In this document: in pieces, positions 1 through 8,908 of the stretch
Layout of the letters: each line of letters starts with the position of its first letter
How positions within the stretch are numbered: position 1 is the first letter of the stretch
Source of the DNA: Collinsella aerofaciens
GTDB lineage: Bacteria; Actinomycetota; Coriobacteriia; Coriobacteriales; Coriobacteriaceae
Direction: 5' to 3'
Assembly: GCA_030841765.1 (NCBI GenBank)
Contig: JAUUSS010000053.1
Coordinates: 1-16,004 of the forward strand
DNA length: 16,004 nucleotides
Notes under the pieces: model-generated
Database searches by the model: none
What the model saw: the letters and a program-made list of their open reading frames with translations, nothing else
Told to the model about the DNA's origin: nothing
Position numbers and translations under genes: made by a program

Positions 1-2
1 GC

Positions 3-35
3 CGCCCCCGGGGCCTGGGAGGGGCCCCGGGGGCG
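3..35 (-). terminator. GC-rich hairpin after the sucrose operon (possible terminator)
   Basis: A perfect 13-bp inverted repeat (arms 3-15 and 23-35, loop 16-22) made almost only of G and C lies about 140 bases beyond the stop codon of the last sucrose-operon gene. It could end that transcript on the minus strand. The bases that would show a U-tract lie outside the window, so a terminator role is inferred from position and stem strength only. It could equally belong to a gene beyond the left edge. Nothing else was recognised in 36-171. Confidence 0.4.
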
Positions 36-171
36 TTCGGCTAGCTGCGGGAACGTCCTATCCGCTCAATGTGTTCGGCTGAGATCGGAAATCAACCCGC
101 GATAAGCGGTAGCTGGCCGCGGCAACTGCGACACATTCCGCCCAACAAGTCCAATCGTGCTCCATGCACGG

Positions 172-1614
172 TTAATGAGCGAGGCGGTAGAAATCCATCG
201 ACGCCGCACCCTCGGCGTGCAGCTCCATCGCCGGAACCGCCGGCGAATAGGTACGGCTCGTAAGTGCCGCCTCGCCACCGTTGGCAAAAATCTCGACCAT
301 CGTAGTGTCCGAAAGCACGCGCAGGTCGCGAAGTTCGCCGAGCTCGATCGACCTCTGGTCGCGTCCATAGCCTTCGTCGCCCATATCGAGGGTAAGCATC
401 CCGCCCGTATAACGCACAAAGACACCCTTGCGGATTTCGAGCTCGATCATCTTGGCTCCCTCGCAGGAAACCACGACATCAAACAGGCGTCCCGGCTCCT
501 CAACGGTCTCACCGCCTACAGCACGAACGCAATCGCCGCGCATCCTCTCAATCTCGTGCGCCGGCCACTGGCAGAGCTTGCCGCCGCGCATGCTCAGCTC
601 TCTCGGCACCGTCAGCGCGCACTGCCACCCGCGCGCCACTGTCGGGCTTTCTGTCGTCGCATCGGGGCAACCCGACCATCCGATCATCAAACGCCGACCC
701 ACAGCGTCCTCAAAGGACTGCGGGGCATAGAAATCAAAACCGGCATCAACCATCGGAGGCATGCCCTGGCCGACGATCTTAAAGCTCGGCGCCCCCCAAT
801 CGGCCTCGATGGAGAACCACACGCACTGATGCGGATTGCGGTAACGCCAGCCATCGGCGGGCACGCCCTGCGGACAGCAAACGAGAATAAGCTCGCCATC
901 GAGCTCAAACAGATCAGGACACTCCCACATAAAGCCAAACTTCTCGCCCAGCTCAATGCGCGTCGCATAGCCCCAGTCCTCTAGATCACGCGAGGTATAG
1001 ACAAGCACGCACCCGCGATCGTCTTTCGTACGAGCGCCGAGAACCATGTAGTAGATACCGTCGTGTTCAAGGATCTTGGGGTCGCGCACGTGCGTACCGA
1101 TATCGTCGGGGTAATCGACCGGCCCAACAGCTATGCGCTTCTCGCCCAATTCGTCGGGATTCTCGGCAACCATATGAATCTGGTTTTGCTCACGGCCCGT
1201 CAACACGTAGTCGTAATCATCGCGGTCAAAATGCTTAACGTTGCCGGTATAGAAGTAGTGAATCTTGCCATCACGTACAAAGGCAGAACCAGAATACGCT
1301 CCACTCGAATCCAAATCGGAATCGGGGAACAGCACGGGGCCGTGATTCTCGTACGTCACAAAATCCTTTGTCGTCAGATGGTTCCAAAGCACTGGACCGC
1401 CATGCGCAGCATCGAACGGATCGTATTGATGATAGATGTGATACGTATCACCGATCTGCACCAATCCGTTGGGGTCGTTGAGCCAGCCAAGCTCAGGCTC
1501 CACATGGAACAAAAGCCTATCGGGGTCGGACGCGATGCGAGCCGCCGTCTCATCCTGTCCAGCTCGCCACTGCTCATAGTCCGCACGCATCACCTTGTTT
1601 TTTTGATTAAACAT
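172..1614 (-). CDS. scrB: Sucrose-6-phosphate hydrolase (GH32)
   Basis: This 480-residue enzyme of glycoside hydrolase family 32 most likely cleaves sucrose-6-phosphate, delivered by the neighbouring PTS permease, into glucose-6-phosphate and fructose in the cytoplasm. All three family motifs are visible: WLNDPNG near the N-terminus with nucleophile Asp47, RDP with Asp178 (transition-state stabiliser), and ECPDLF with acid/base Glu231. A C-terminal beta-sandwich region follows. Length is normal for bacterial ScrB, and there is no signal peptide. Two ATGs compete. The one at 1620 has AGAAGG only three bases away; the one at 1614 has it at nine, so 1614 is chosen. It is the last gene of the operon, 101 bases after the permease. 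Family assignment is firm; phosphorylated sucrose as substrate is inferred from the PTS neighbour. Confidence 0.9.
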   Translation of the reverse strand: MFNQKNKVMRADYEQWRAGQDETAARIASDPDRLLFHVEPELGWLNDPNGLVQIGDTYHIYHQYDPFDAAHGGPVLWNHLTTKDFVTYENHGPVLFPDSDLDSSGAYSGSAFVRDGKIHYFYTGNVKHFDRDDYDYVLTGREQNQIHMVAENPDELGEKRIAVGPVDYPDDIGTHVRDPKILEHDGIYYMVLGARTKDDRGCVLVYTSRDLEDWGYATRIELGEKFGFMWECPDLFELDGELILVCCPQGVPADGWRYRNPHQCVWFSIEADWGAPSFKIVGQGMPPMVDAGFDFYAPQSFEDAVGRRLMIGWSGCPDATTESPTVARGWQCALTVPRELSMRGGKLCQWPAHEIERMRGDCVRAVGGETVEEPGRLFDVVVSCEGAKMIELEIRKGVFVRYTGGMLTLDMGDEGYGRDQRSIELGELRDLRVLSDTTMVEIFANGGEAALTSRTYSPAVPAMELHAEGAASMDFYRLAH

Positions 1615-1648
1615 CGCCATTGACCTTCTCGTCTATGGGAAAGGACGC

Positions 1649-1666
1649 TCGACTCACACGAGTCGA
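1649..1666 (-). repeat. Intercistronic hairpin between permease and scrB
   Basis: A perfect 7-bp inverted repeat (TCGACTC / GAGTCGA, 4-base loop ACAC) sits in the gap between the permease stop and scrB. It has no U-tract, so it is not a complete intrinsic terminator. An effect on transcript processing or on the ratio of the two proteins is possible but only inferred. Confidence 0.4.
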
Positions 1667-1715
1667 ACGCCCTTCCTCAAATGGACTTATCCTCAGATTA
1701 CGCTGAACGGCTCAA

Positions 1716-3167
1716 CTAGAAGCTGACATCGAAGCCAGCGCCAGCGCCCTCTTCATCAGTGGTCGGCACGCCCTTTGCCTTGTTGTAGGCAAAGATCAAG
1801 ACGATCGGCACGATAAAGGCGATGAGATTGCCAGCCACATACCACACGAGCGTCTCGGGCGTGACGATGAGCAGGCCAAGCACGCCGGTCAGACCCTGAC
1901 CGATGGCGCGCACCTCAAAGAGCTTCACGAAGGCACCGCCGCAGCCTGCACCGATGCAAGCGCAGATGAACGGGATGATCGAGTAGCGCATGTTTGCAGC
2001 GAAGATAGCGGGCTCGGAGATTCCGACCAGCGTCGGGATAAAGGACGACATGCAGATGTTGCGCTCTTTGGAATGCTTCTTATGAATGAGGTACATGCCG
2101 ATGGCGCCGCCGCCCTGGGCGATGATGGAAACCGACCAGATGGCCTGGATGTAGTTGAAGCCAGTCGTGGCGACGAGGTTTGCCTCGATACCCTGGATGA
2201 ACTGATGCGTACCGGTAACGACGAGCGGCTGCAGGAATGCGGCAAAGACAAAGGCACCGAAGACGCCCATCCTGTTGTACAGGATATCGATTACGCCGCC
2301 GAGGACGTCGCCGATCAGGTTGCCGAGCGGGCCGAATACGGTGAACAGGGCGACGTTAGCAAGAATCAGGGTAACGGTCGGGACAAAGACGAACGAAACG
2401 ACCTCGGGGATGTACTTCTGGGCAATCTTTTCGACCTTGGCCATAAACCAGGCAGTCAGGATTGCAGGGAACACGCCGCCCTGGAAAGCAACCATGGGAA
2501 TGGAGAGCGGACCAAAGTTCCAGTACTCAGCACCCGTCGGGTCCATAACGAACGTGTTGCGGTTCATAAGGCTCGGGTGAACCATGACGATACCGACGAG
2601 GATGCCCAGAATCGGGTTACCGCCAAAACGCTTCACCGCGCTGTACATAACCAGGACAGGCAGGTAGTCAAACGTGGTGGCGATAATGGCAAAGAAGCTT
2701 GCGAGGTTCTTGAGGAACTCGCTGTGATCGGCAAGGCTGCCCTCCATGCCAAAGAGGCCGTTGGCAACGATCAGCGACTTAAGGCCGATGATGATAGCGG
2801 CGCCGACGAAGGCGGGAATGATGGGGATAAAGATGTCCGAGAATACCTTGAGGACCGAGAAGAACTTGCCCTTCTTGTCCGCCTCGGCGCCCTTGACCTC
2901 GGAAGCGCTGATCTCCTTAACGCCCGTCAGAGCCATAAACTCATCGTAGACCTTGTTGACGGTACCGGTACCGAAGATGATCATGAGCTGGCCGCTGTTG
3001 TACAGCACGCCCTTGACGCCATCGATGTTCTCGAGCTCGGCCTTGTTGTACTTGCTCGTATCCTTGAGCACCAGACGCAGACGCGTAACGCAATGCGTGG
3101 CGCCCTCGATGTTCTCCAGACCGCCGACGTTATCGACGACTTGCTGAGACACTACTTTGTAGTCCAT
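1716..3167 (-). CDS. scrA: PTS sucrose-type permease, EIIBC
   Basis: This 483-residue membrane permease imports a sugar, most likely sucrose, while phosphorylating it. The N-terminal EIIB domain of the glucose/sucrose PTS family (about residues 1-85) carries the phospho-accepting cysteine in THCVTRLRL (Cys26). A multi-spanning EIIC domain of about 370 residues follows, with the family segments GTHQFIQG and GISEPAIFAANMR. There is no EIIA domain at the C-terminus, so phosphate must come from an EIIA made elsewhere, as is usual for the sucrose-type EIIBC subgroup. An upstream in-frame ATG at 3179 has the AAGGA directly touching it. The ATG at 3167 has GGAG six bases away and gives the natural N-terminus MDYKVV. 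It lies between two GH32 genes. Sucrose specificity comes from context; a trehalose- or glucoside-type substrate cannot be fully excluded. Confidence 0.88.
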   Translation of the reverse strand: MDYKVVSQQVVDNVGGLENIEGATHCVTRLRLVLKDTSKYNKAELENIDGVKGVLYNSGQLMIIFGTGTVNKVYDEFMALTGVKEISASEVKGAEADKKGKFFSVLKVFSDIFIPIIPAFVGAAIIIGLKSLIVANGLFGMEGSLADHSEFLKNLASFFAIIATTFDYLPVLVMYSAVKRFGGNPILGILVGIVMVHPSLMNRNTFVMDPTGAEYWNFGPLSIPMVAFQGGVFPAILTAWFMAKVEKIAQKYIPEVVSFVFVPTVTLILANVALFTVFGPLGNLIGDVLGGVIDILYNRMGVFGAFVFAAFLQPLVVTGTHQFIQGIEANLVATTGFNYIQAIWSVSIIAQGGGAIGMYLIHKKHSKERNICMSSFIPTLVGISEPAIFAANMRYSIIPFICACIGAGCGGAFVKLFEVRAIGQGLTGVLGLLIVTPETLVWYVAGNLIAFIVPIVLIFAYNKAKGVPTTDEEGAGAGFDVSF

Positions 3168-3212
3168 GTTCCTCTCCATTCCTTTACGAAATCATAAGAC
3201 GTTTTGATGCCA

Positions 3213-4595
3213 TTACAGAGACGCGATCGTTGCATTTGCGCACTTGAGCGTACCGTCGGTGACCGTCAGCGCCACACCCTGGCCCTGCTTATTGCAGAAT
3301 CGAGCGTTAAGCGCAACATCATCGACAAAGATGGTCGCGATATCGTCGTCAACGACCAGGCGCACATGATGAGTGCCCTCGCCCTTAAAGAACAACGGAC
3401 GCTCGAGGCCCATGTTGTTGACCTGGAACCACGGATACTGGGGGGCCGCCGTAAACTCGAACTTGCCCTCACGCAGGTTGGCGCGGAACTCATAGGCAAG
3501 ACCGGACTCGGCGTCCTCGGCAAGCTTCACCGAGAAGCCGGCAGCGTCACCGGCGAGCTCGATGTCGGCATCGAGCATATAGGTGGAACCGGCATCCGCG
3601 GCGAGCACCTGCTCGACCTTGCCCGACTCGCAGGAGAGCTCAAAGGCCTCGACTGCCTTAGCCTCGCCAAAGGCGCCAAGCATGCTGTCAGGAAGCTTGG
3701 TGCCGAGCGTTCCGTCGGCACGCTGAACGATCTCGAGGGGCATAAAGGTGCCACCCCACAGGTAAGAGCTGGGGTCGCCGCCCTCGTCACGCGTAGGAAC
3801 CCAACCAAAGAGAACGCGGCGCTCGCCGTCAAATGCGGTACGCGCGGCATAGTACGCGCGGCCATCGAAGGAATCGTCCGCAGGAGTGATCCAAGGACCG
3901 TTGATAGAGCGAGACATGCGGTAACGGGTCTTGTTGCCATCACTGTACTCGGAGAACACCAGATACCACCAGTCGCCCATCTTAAAGAGATCAGGCATCT
4001 CGAACATGGTGTACAGGCCCGGATTCCACCAGTCGCCCTGGAACTCCCAGGTATCCAGGTCCTTGGAGGTGAACTTGACCAGACGACCGGTCATCAGACG
4101 CTTGTCCTCGCCCACACGCGTGCCGAGGATGAGCATGTACTCTTCGTTCTCCTCATCCCAAAGCACAAAGGGATCGCGCCAGTTGCGGTCATCGTAACCC
4201 TCCTGGGGCGGAAGCAGCGTCTCGGCGATGTTCTTCTCCCACTTGACGGCGTCGTCACTCGTTGCGTGAAGAAGAACCTGCTTCATCAAGCGTGCCTTGA
4301 CCTTATCGCGATTGCAACCAGTGTAGAGCGCATGGTACTTGTCGCCCACCTTAAACACCGTGCCGGCATAAACATACTGGTCGACTTCCTCGTCGCCGCC
4401 ACGCTCAAGGCTCTCGCCAAAGTCTTTGTAATTGACGAAGTCCTTGGTTGTCGCGAGTGCCCAGCCAAACGGCTCTCCGAAAGGTCCGGGGTTTCGCGTG
4501 TCACGCTGGTGATAGAGATAGAACGTGCCGTCCTCGCCGTACGGCATGATGTCGCCTACCCAAATTCCCTCAGGCTGGTAATACACCTTGTGCAT
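3213..4595 (-). CDS. Divergent GH32-type beta-fructosidase
   Basis: This 460-residue soluble protein is the first gene of the sucrose operon. It has the fold markers of glycoside hydrolase clan J, but the usual WMNDPNG is replaced by WVGDIMPYG, keeping Asp15 as probable nucleophile. RDP is present (Asp141), and the acid/base motif reads FEMPDLF (Glu199) where scrB has WECPDLF. The C-terminal 150 residues look like the GH32 beta-sandwich. It has no signal peptide, so it should act on an imported, perhaps phosphorylated, fructoside other than plain sucrose-6-phosphate. The ATG is preceded by AGGAAG about eight bases away. The permease starts 45 bases after its stop. That it is a GH32-like hydrolase is well supported; its substrate is unknown, and it could prefer a sucrose isomer or a short fructo-oligosaccharide. 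Confidence 0.78.
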   Translation of the reverse strand: MHKVYYQPEGIWVGDIMPYGEDGTFYLYHQRDTRNPGPFGEPFGWALATTKDFVNYKDFGESLERGGDEEVDQYVYAGTVFKVGDKYHALYTGCNRDKVKARLMKQVLLHATSDDAVKWEKNIAETLLPPQEGYDDRNWRDPFVLWDEENEEYMLILGTRVGEDKRLMTGRLVKFTSKDLDTWEFQGDWWNPGLYTMFEMPDLFKMGDWWYLVFSEYSDGNKTRYRMSRSINGPWITPADDSFDGRAYYAARTAFDGERRVLFGWVPTRDEGGDPSSYLWGGTFMPLEIVQRADGTLGTKLPDSMLGAFGEAKAVEAFELSCESGKVEQVLAADAGSTYMLDADIELAGDAAGFSVKLAEDAESGLAYEFRANLREGKFEFTAAPQYPWFQVNNMGLERPLFFKGEGTHHVRLVVDDDIATIFVDDVALNARFCNKQGQGVALTVTDGTLKCANATIASL

Positions 4596-4638
4596 CCGAG
4601 ACTTCCTTTCTCACGAGATACTAACTCGGTACAACTGC

Positions 4639-4667
4639 AAGATATGTCAATCGTTTTCATATGTCAA
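4639..4667 (-). promoter_or_regulatory. Probable promoter of the sucrose operon
   Basis: On the minus strand, a consensus -35 TTGACA (4667-4662) is followed by exactly 17 bases and a -10 like TATCTT (4644-4639), about 45 bases before the first operon start codon. Two operator-like palindromes cover the -35 and the spacer, as expected for a LacI-repressed promoter. The boxes are read directly; activity is inferred. Confidence 0.65.
4645..4659. promoter_or_regulatory. LacI-family operator site (promoter spacer)
   Basis: TGTCAATCGTTTTCA is a near-palindrome centred on CG that matches the neighbouring site at 4662-4676 at 14 of 15 positions. It fills the spacer of the probable operon promoter. 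CG-centred palindromes with AAACG-type half-sites are the classic recognition sequence of LacI-family repressors. Confidence 0.65.
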
Positions 4668-4676
4668 ACGTTTTCA
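4662..4676. promoter_or_regulatory. LacI-family operator site (over -35)
   Basis: TGTCAAACGTTTTCA is the best copy of the motif and overlaps the -35 TTGACA of the sucrose operon. Its centre is 17 bases from the previous site, so two repressor dimers would lie about 1.6 helical turns apart on this promoter. Confidence 0.7.
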
Positions 4677-4708
4677 CACCAATACGTCTTTTCGCAGTTC
4701 CAGTCGTC

Positions 4709-4723
4709 GGCAAACGGTTGACA
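4709..4723. promoter_or_regulatory. Upstream LacI-family operator-like site
   Basis: Read on the minus strand, TGTCAACCGTTTGCC keeps the TGTCAA half-site and the central CG, with a poorer second half. It lies about 47 bases upstream of the core operator. It may be an auxiliary site that supports cooperative binding or looping; this is inference from sequence similarity. Confidence 0.45.
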
Positions 4724-4779
4724 TATGCCGGCGAACGGTCATCAGAGGCGTTTGAGGAATTCTTTTGGCACGGGATGAA

Positions 4780-5790
4780 CTACGCGGTTTTACCCTCAAT
4801 GAGTTCAACGGGGAGCTTGATATTCGATTCGGGCTTTTCGCCGTTAACAAGAGCGACGATGGATTGCGCCGCGAGCTCACCGATGCGATCGATATCTTGG
4901 CGTACGGTTGTTAAGTCAGGCATAAACGTCATAGTGCGGCGGGCACCATCCGCGCCCACGACCTTAATATCATCCGGAGCGCTCAAGCCGCGCTGCTTCA
5001 TCACGTTAAGACAGATAGCCGCCATCGTGTCGTCTCCCGCAAAGATGCCGTCAATATCGGGGTTCTCATCGAGGATCTTCGCAACGACCGCGCTCTTTTC
5101 GTCGTCGGGCTTAACGAACTCGACCTCACGGACAAGCGCGGGCAAACCGGCCTGTTCAACAACATCGAGGTAGGCATCGGTACGCTTATTGGCAGGCATG
5201 CGCATGCGGCTATTGCTGCGCAGGCACAGGATGCGTGAACATCCGTCATCGATCAGGCGACGCGTGGCAAGTTCGCCGATGCTATAGCTGTCGCTCGCAA
5301 TCTGAACAGAGGCTTCGCCAAGGTCGCAGTCGATACCAACCAGACTCAAGCCCATCTCGGCATACGCCTCGGCACCGATATTAAGCGAGTTGACGATGAC
5401 GCCATCAACCATATTGCGTCGAAGCATGTCGATATAAGAGCGCTCAAGCTCGGGTCGATTGGCGCTATTGCACAGCAACATCTTAAAGCCGTTTTCCGCT
5501 AACGTGCGCTCGACCGCCTGCACAACCTGAGCATGGAACGGGCTGCTCACAAAGGGAACGATCATACCGATAAGATTCAGGCGACCGTTGAGCATGGCAC
5601 GGGCGATATCGTTGGGCGTATAGTTGATGCGCTCCATCGCGGCATGGACCTTATCGCGGGTCTCTTGGCTAATATAGCCGCGATTATTAAGCACGCGAGA
5701 TACCGTAGTAGGCGAAACCCCCGCCACCGCTGCAACTTCCTTGATGCCAGGCTTAGCAGAATCCTTAGAACGAGCGCCCTCGCGAGCCAT
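4780..5790 (-). CDS. scrR: LacI-family repressor of the sucrose module
   Basis: This 336-residue LacI/GalR-family regulator has an N-terminal helix-turn-helix (about residues 16-36, IKEVAAVAGVSPTTVSRVLNN read across two halves) with hinge segment INYTPNDIARAM, followed by a periplasmic-binding-protein-like effector domain (INLIGMIVPF-like start, GIFAGDDTMAA). It should bind the CG-centred palindromes at the operon promoter and in its own leader, and be released by a sugar or sugar phosphate. In-frame ATGs occur at 5811 and 5805, but the first overlaps an operator. The ATG at 5790 has a strong GGGGGAGG six bases upstream and is chosen. The downstream GH32 gene begins 184 bases after the stop. 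Family is certain; the regulon and symbol are inferred from context. Confidence 0.85.
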   Translation of the reverse strand: MAREGARSKDSAKPGIKEVAAVAGVSPTTVSRVLNNRGYISQETRDKVHAAMERINYTPNDIARAMLNGRLNLIGMIVPFVSSPFHAQVVQAVERTLAENGFKMLLCNSANRPELERSYIDMLRRNMVDGVIVNSLNIGAEAYAEMGLSLVGIDCDLGEASVQIASDSYSIGELATRRLIDDGCSRILCLRSNSRMRMPANKRTDAYLDVVEQAGLPALVREVEFVKPDDEKSAVVAKILDENPDIDGIFAGDDTMAAICLNVMKQRGLSAPDDIKVVGADGARRTMTFMPDLTTVRQDIDRIGELAAQSIVALVNGEKPESNIKLPVELIEGKTA

Positions 5791-5810
5791 AGCACCCTCC
5801 CCCATCAACA

Positions 5811-5825
5811 TGTCAAACGTTTACA
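5811..5825. promoter_or_regulatory. LacI-family operator in the lacI leader
   Basis: TGTCAAACGTTTACA is a strong CG-centred palindrome matching the operators of the sucrose operon at all but one position. It lies 21 bases upstream of the chosen lacI start. A weak promoter (TTGTTG, 16 bases, TATGTA) reads into it on the minus strand. This indicates autoregulation of the repressor gene. Confidence 0.65.
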
Positions 5826-5914
5826 TACGAACAAAGCATACCCCAACAACAGCGGGAAGACGGTAACAGCACAAGCAAGTAAACGACTCATCCAAATAAT
5901 TAGGAGAGTTCCGC

Positions 5915-6095
5915 CTAAAGGGTGACTACACAGGACCCCCGCCGGGCCGCTTTGGGTTACTTTCCAAAACATTTCCGCAGGACGCAAAGGGCTCCGCCGC
6001 GCGAAGCGCGCAGCGGAGCCCTTTGCATGTCCGAGGACGTTTTGGAAAGTAACCCAAAGCGGCCCGGCGATCCTGCGGGAGTTAAACCCCTTTAG
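5915..6095. repeat. Long compound inverted repeat downstream of the split pfl genes
   Basis: Two 30-base arms at 5941-5970 and 6039-6068 are perfectly complementary. Nested inside is a second perfect 14-bp pair (5984-5997 / 6013-6026) and at the tip a 5-bp CGCGC/GCGCG stem with a GAA loop. The two unpaired sides, 5971-5983 and 6027-6038, resemble each other as direct repeats. Imperfect pairing continues outward to CTAAAGGG (5915-5922) and CCCTTTAG (6088-6095); the right end reaches into the stop codon of the small PFL gene. Each long arm can also fold alone (TTTGG/CCAAA). No U-tract follows on the minus strand, so it is not a standard terminator. It could be a REP/BIME-like or MITE-like dispersed element, or a 3' RNA stabiliser. 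No gene is seen in 5826-6091. Confidence 0.85.
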
Positions 6096-6343
6096 AACTT
6101 GTCGTGGAAGGTACGCGAAATGACCTCGTCCTGCTGCTCCTTGGTGAGCGTGTGGAAGTTCACGGCATAGCCGGAAACGCGGATGGTCAGCTGCGGGTAC
6201 TTCTCGGGGTGAGCCTGAGCGTCGAGCAGCGTCTCACGGTTGAAAACGTTGATGTTCAGGTGGTGGCCACCCTTCTCGGCGTAAGCGTCGAGCATGTGGA
6301 CCAGGTTATCGGCCTGGGTCTCGGAAACTTCAGAAACCTTCAT
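6092..6343 (-). CDS. Separate glycyl-radical subunit of pyruvate formate-lyase
   Basis: This 83-residue protein corresponds to the C-terminal tail of normal PFL. It contains PEKYPQLTIRVSGYAVNF, with the radical-bearing Gly58, and ends like full-length PFL (LTKEQQDEVISRTF). Its N-terminal part (DNLVHMLDAY, GGHHLNINVFNRETLLDA) aligns with the PFL segment just before the radical loop. It therefore continues the polypeptide where the upstream core stops, and it lacks the roughly 50-residue N-terminal extension of E. coli GrcA (YfiD). A strong AAGGAG lies eight bases before the ATG, so translation is independent. Its expected role is to dock into the core barrel, receive the radical from the activating enzyme (not in this window) and pass it to the active-site cysteines. 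Automated annotation might call it grcA. The sequence match is firm; the two-subunit mechanism is inferred. Confidence 0.92.
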   Translation of the reverse strand: MKVSEVSETQADNLVHMLDAYAEKGGHHLNINVFNRETLLDAQAHPEKYPQLTIRVSGYAVNFHTLTKEQQDEVISRTFHDKF

Positions 6344-6366
6344 AATGTGTCTCCTTCGATTAATAG

Positions 6367-6386
6367 GCGCCGGCCGAAACCGGCGC
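6367..6386 (-). repeat. Intercistronic hairpin 2 of the split pfl genes
   Basis: GCGCCGG / CCGGCGC form a perfect 7-bp GC-only stem with a 6-base loop. It lies about 15 bases upstream of the ribosome-binding site of the small glycyl-radical gene. It may act as a processing block or may affect translation of the small subunit. No U-tract follows. Confidence 0.6.
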
Positions 6387-6402
6387 GCTAATCAGTAATC
6401 GT

Positions 6403-6427
6403 TATTGTTAGTATAGCACTAACAATA
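6403..6427 (-). repeat. Intercistronic hairpin 1, directly after the pfl core stop codon
   Basis: A perfect 10-bp AT-rich stem (TATTGTTAGT / ACTAACAATA read on either strand, 5-base loop) begins one base after the stop codon of the PFL core. Two further wobble pairs would extend it into the stop codon. With the next hairpin it fills most of the 85-base gap between the two genes. Confidence 0.6.
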
Positions 6428-6428
6428 G

Positions 6429-8480
<2,052 letters not shown>

Positions 8481-8601
8481 TGTGTAACCACGCTCCTAGT
8501 TACGTGTTATGCGGCGCTCTCTCACACCGCTGCTTATTGAATTCTTGAATTTTCGGCTTGCACTACCGGCTTCTTCCGTTCTTCACCACACGTTGGTGCA
8601 G

Positions 8602-8616
8602 GGAAAACGTTTGTCC
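8602..8616. promoter_or_regulatory. LacI-operator-like palindrome in the pfl leader
   Basis: GGAAAACGTTTGTCC shares the AAAACGTTTG core with the sucrose-operon operator (read as TGAAAACGTTTGACA), differing at three of 15 positions. It lies about 120 bases upstream of the pflB start codon. It may be a target of the local LacI protein or of another family member, or a chance match. Confidence 0.3.
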
Positions 8617-8874
8617 ACCTTGGAACTACAACCCAAAACCCAAGATTTCATCCGTCTGAGAAGGATAACATAGCGACCCTCTCCATCTGGGCTGTTATAT
8701 GTTTCTTTTTTTATATCATAATGGCGTTTTTTACAAACCCGCAGGAAATGCGAGTGCAAACAACTACCGTTCACCGATTTGTATGTTATTTTTCCTTGCC
8801 TTTGTACGACGTTCGCTCTAGCTGTTATGCCAGCTTTAGCATGGTAAAGTGTCCCAAAGACCCTACAGAAACTG

Positions 8875-8908
8875 CAGGGCGGCCACGGGATCCCCCGTGG
8901 CCGCCCTG
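8875..8908 (-). terminator. Strong hairpin after kdgT
   Basis: A perfect 15-bp GC-rich inverted repeat (arms 8875-8889 and 8894-8908, 4-base loop) lies 39 bases beyond the permease stop codon. On the minus strand it is preceded by an A-rich stretch and followed by CAGTTTCTG, a poor U-tract. It probably ends the dehydrogenase-permease transcript and insulates pflB from read-through. Confidence 0.6.

Noticed and set aside
3204..4721. 505-codon plus-strand open frame opposite the divergent GH32 gene
   Set aside because: No domain could be recognised, it runs through operators and the promoter of the sucrose operon, and it is explained as the reverse shadow of a well-supported gene.
5941..6068. 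Long inverted repeat as an ordinary intrinsic terminator
   Set aside because: No U-tract follows on either strand, and the nested arms are far longer than a terminator needs.
8531..8556. FNR-like site around the TTGAATT repeats
   Set aside because: The copies are direct rather than inverted with the required spacing, so the dyad TTGAT-N4-ATCAA is not present.
8583..8774. 63-codon minus-strand open frame in the pfl leader
   Set aside because: It has no recognisable motif, and its start lies upstream of the likely pfl -10 region, so it would not be translated from that transcript.
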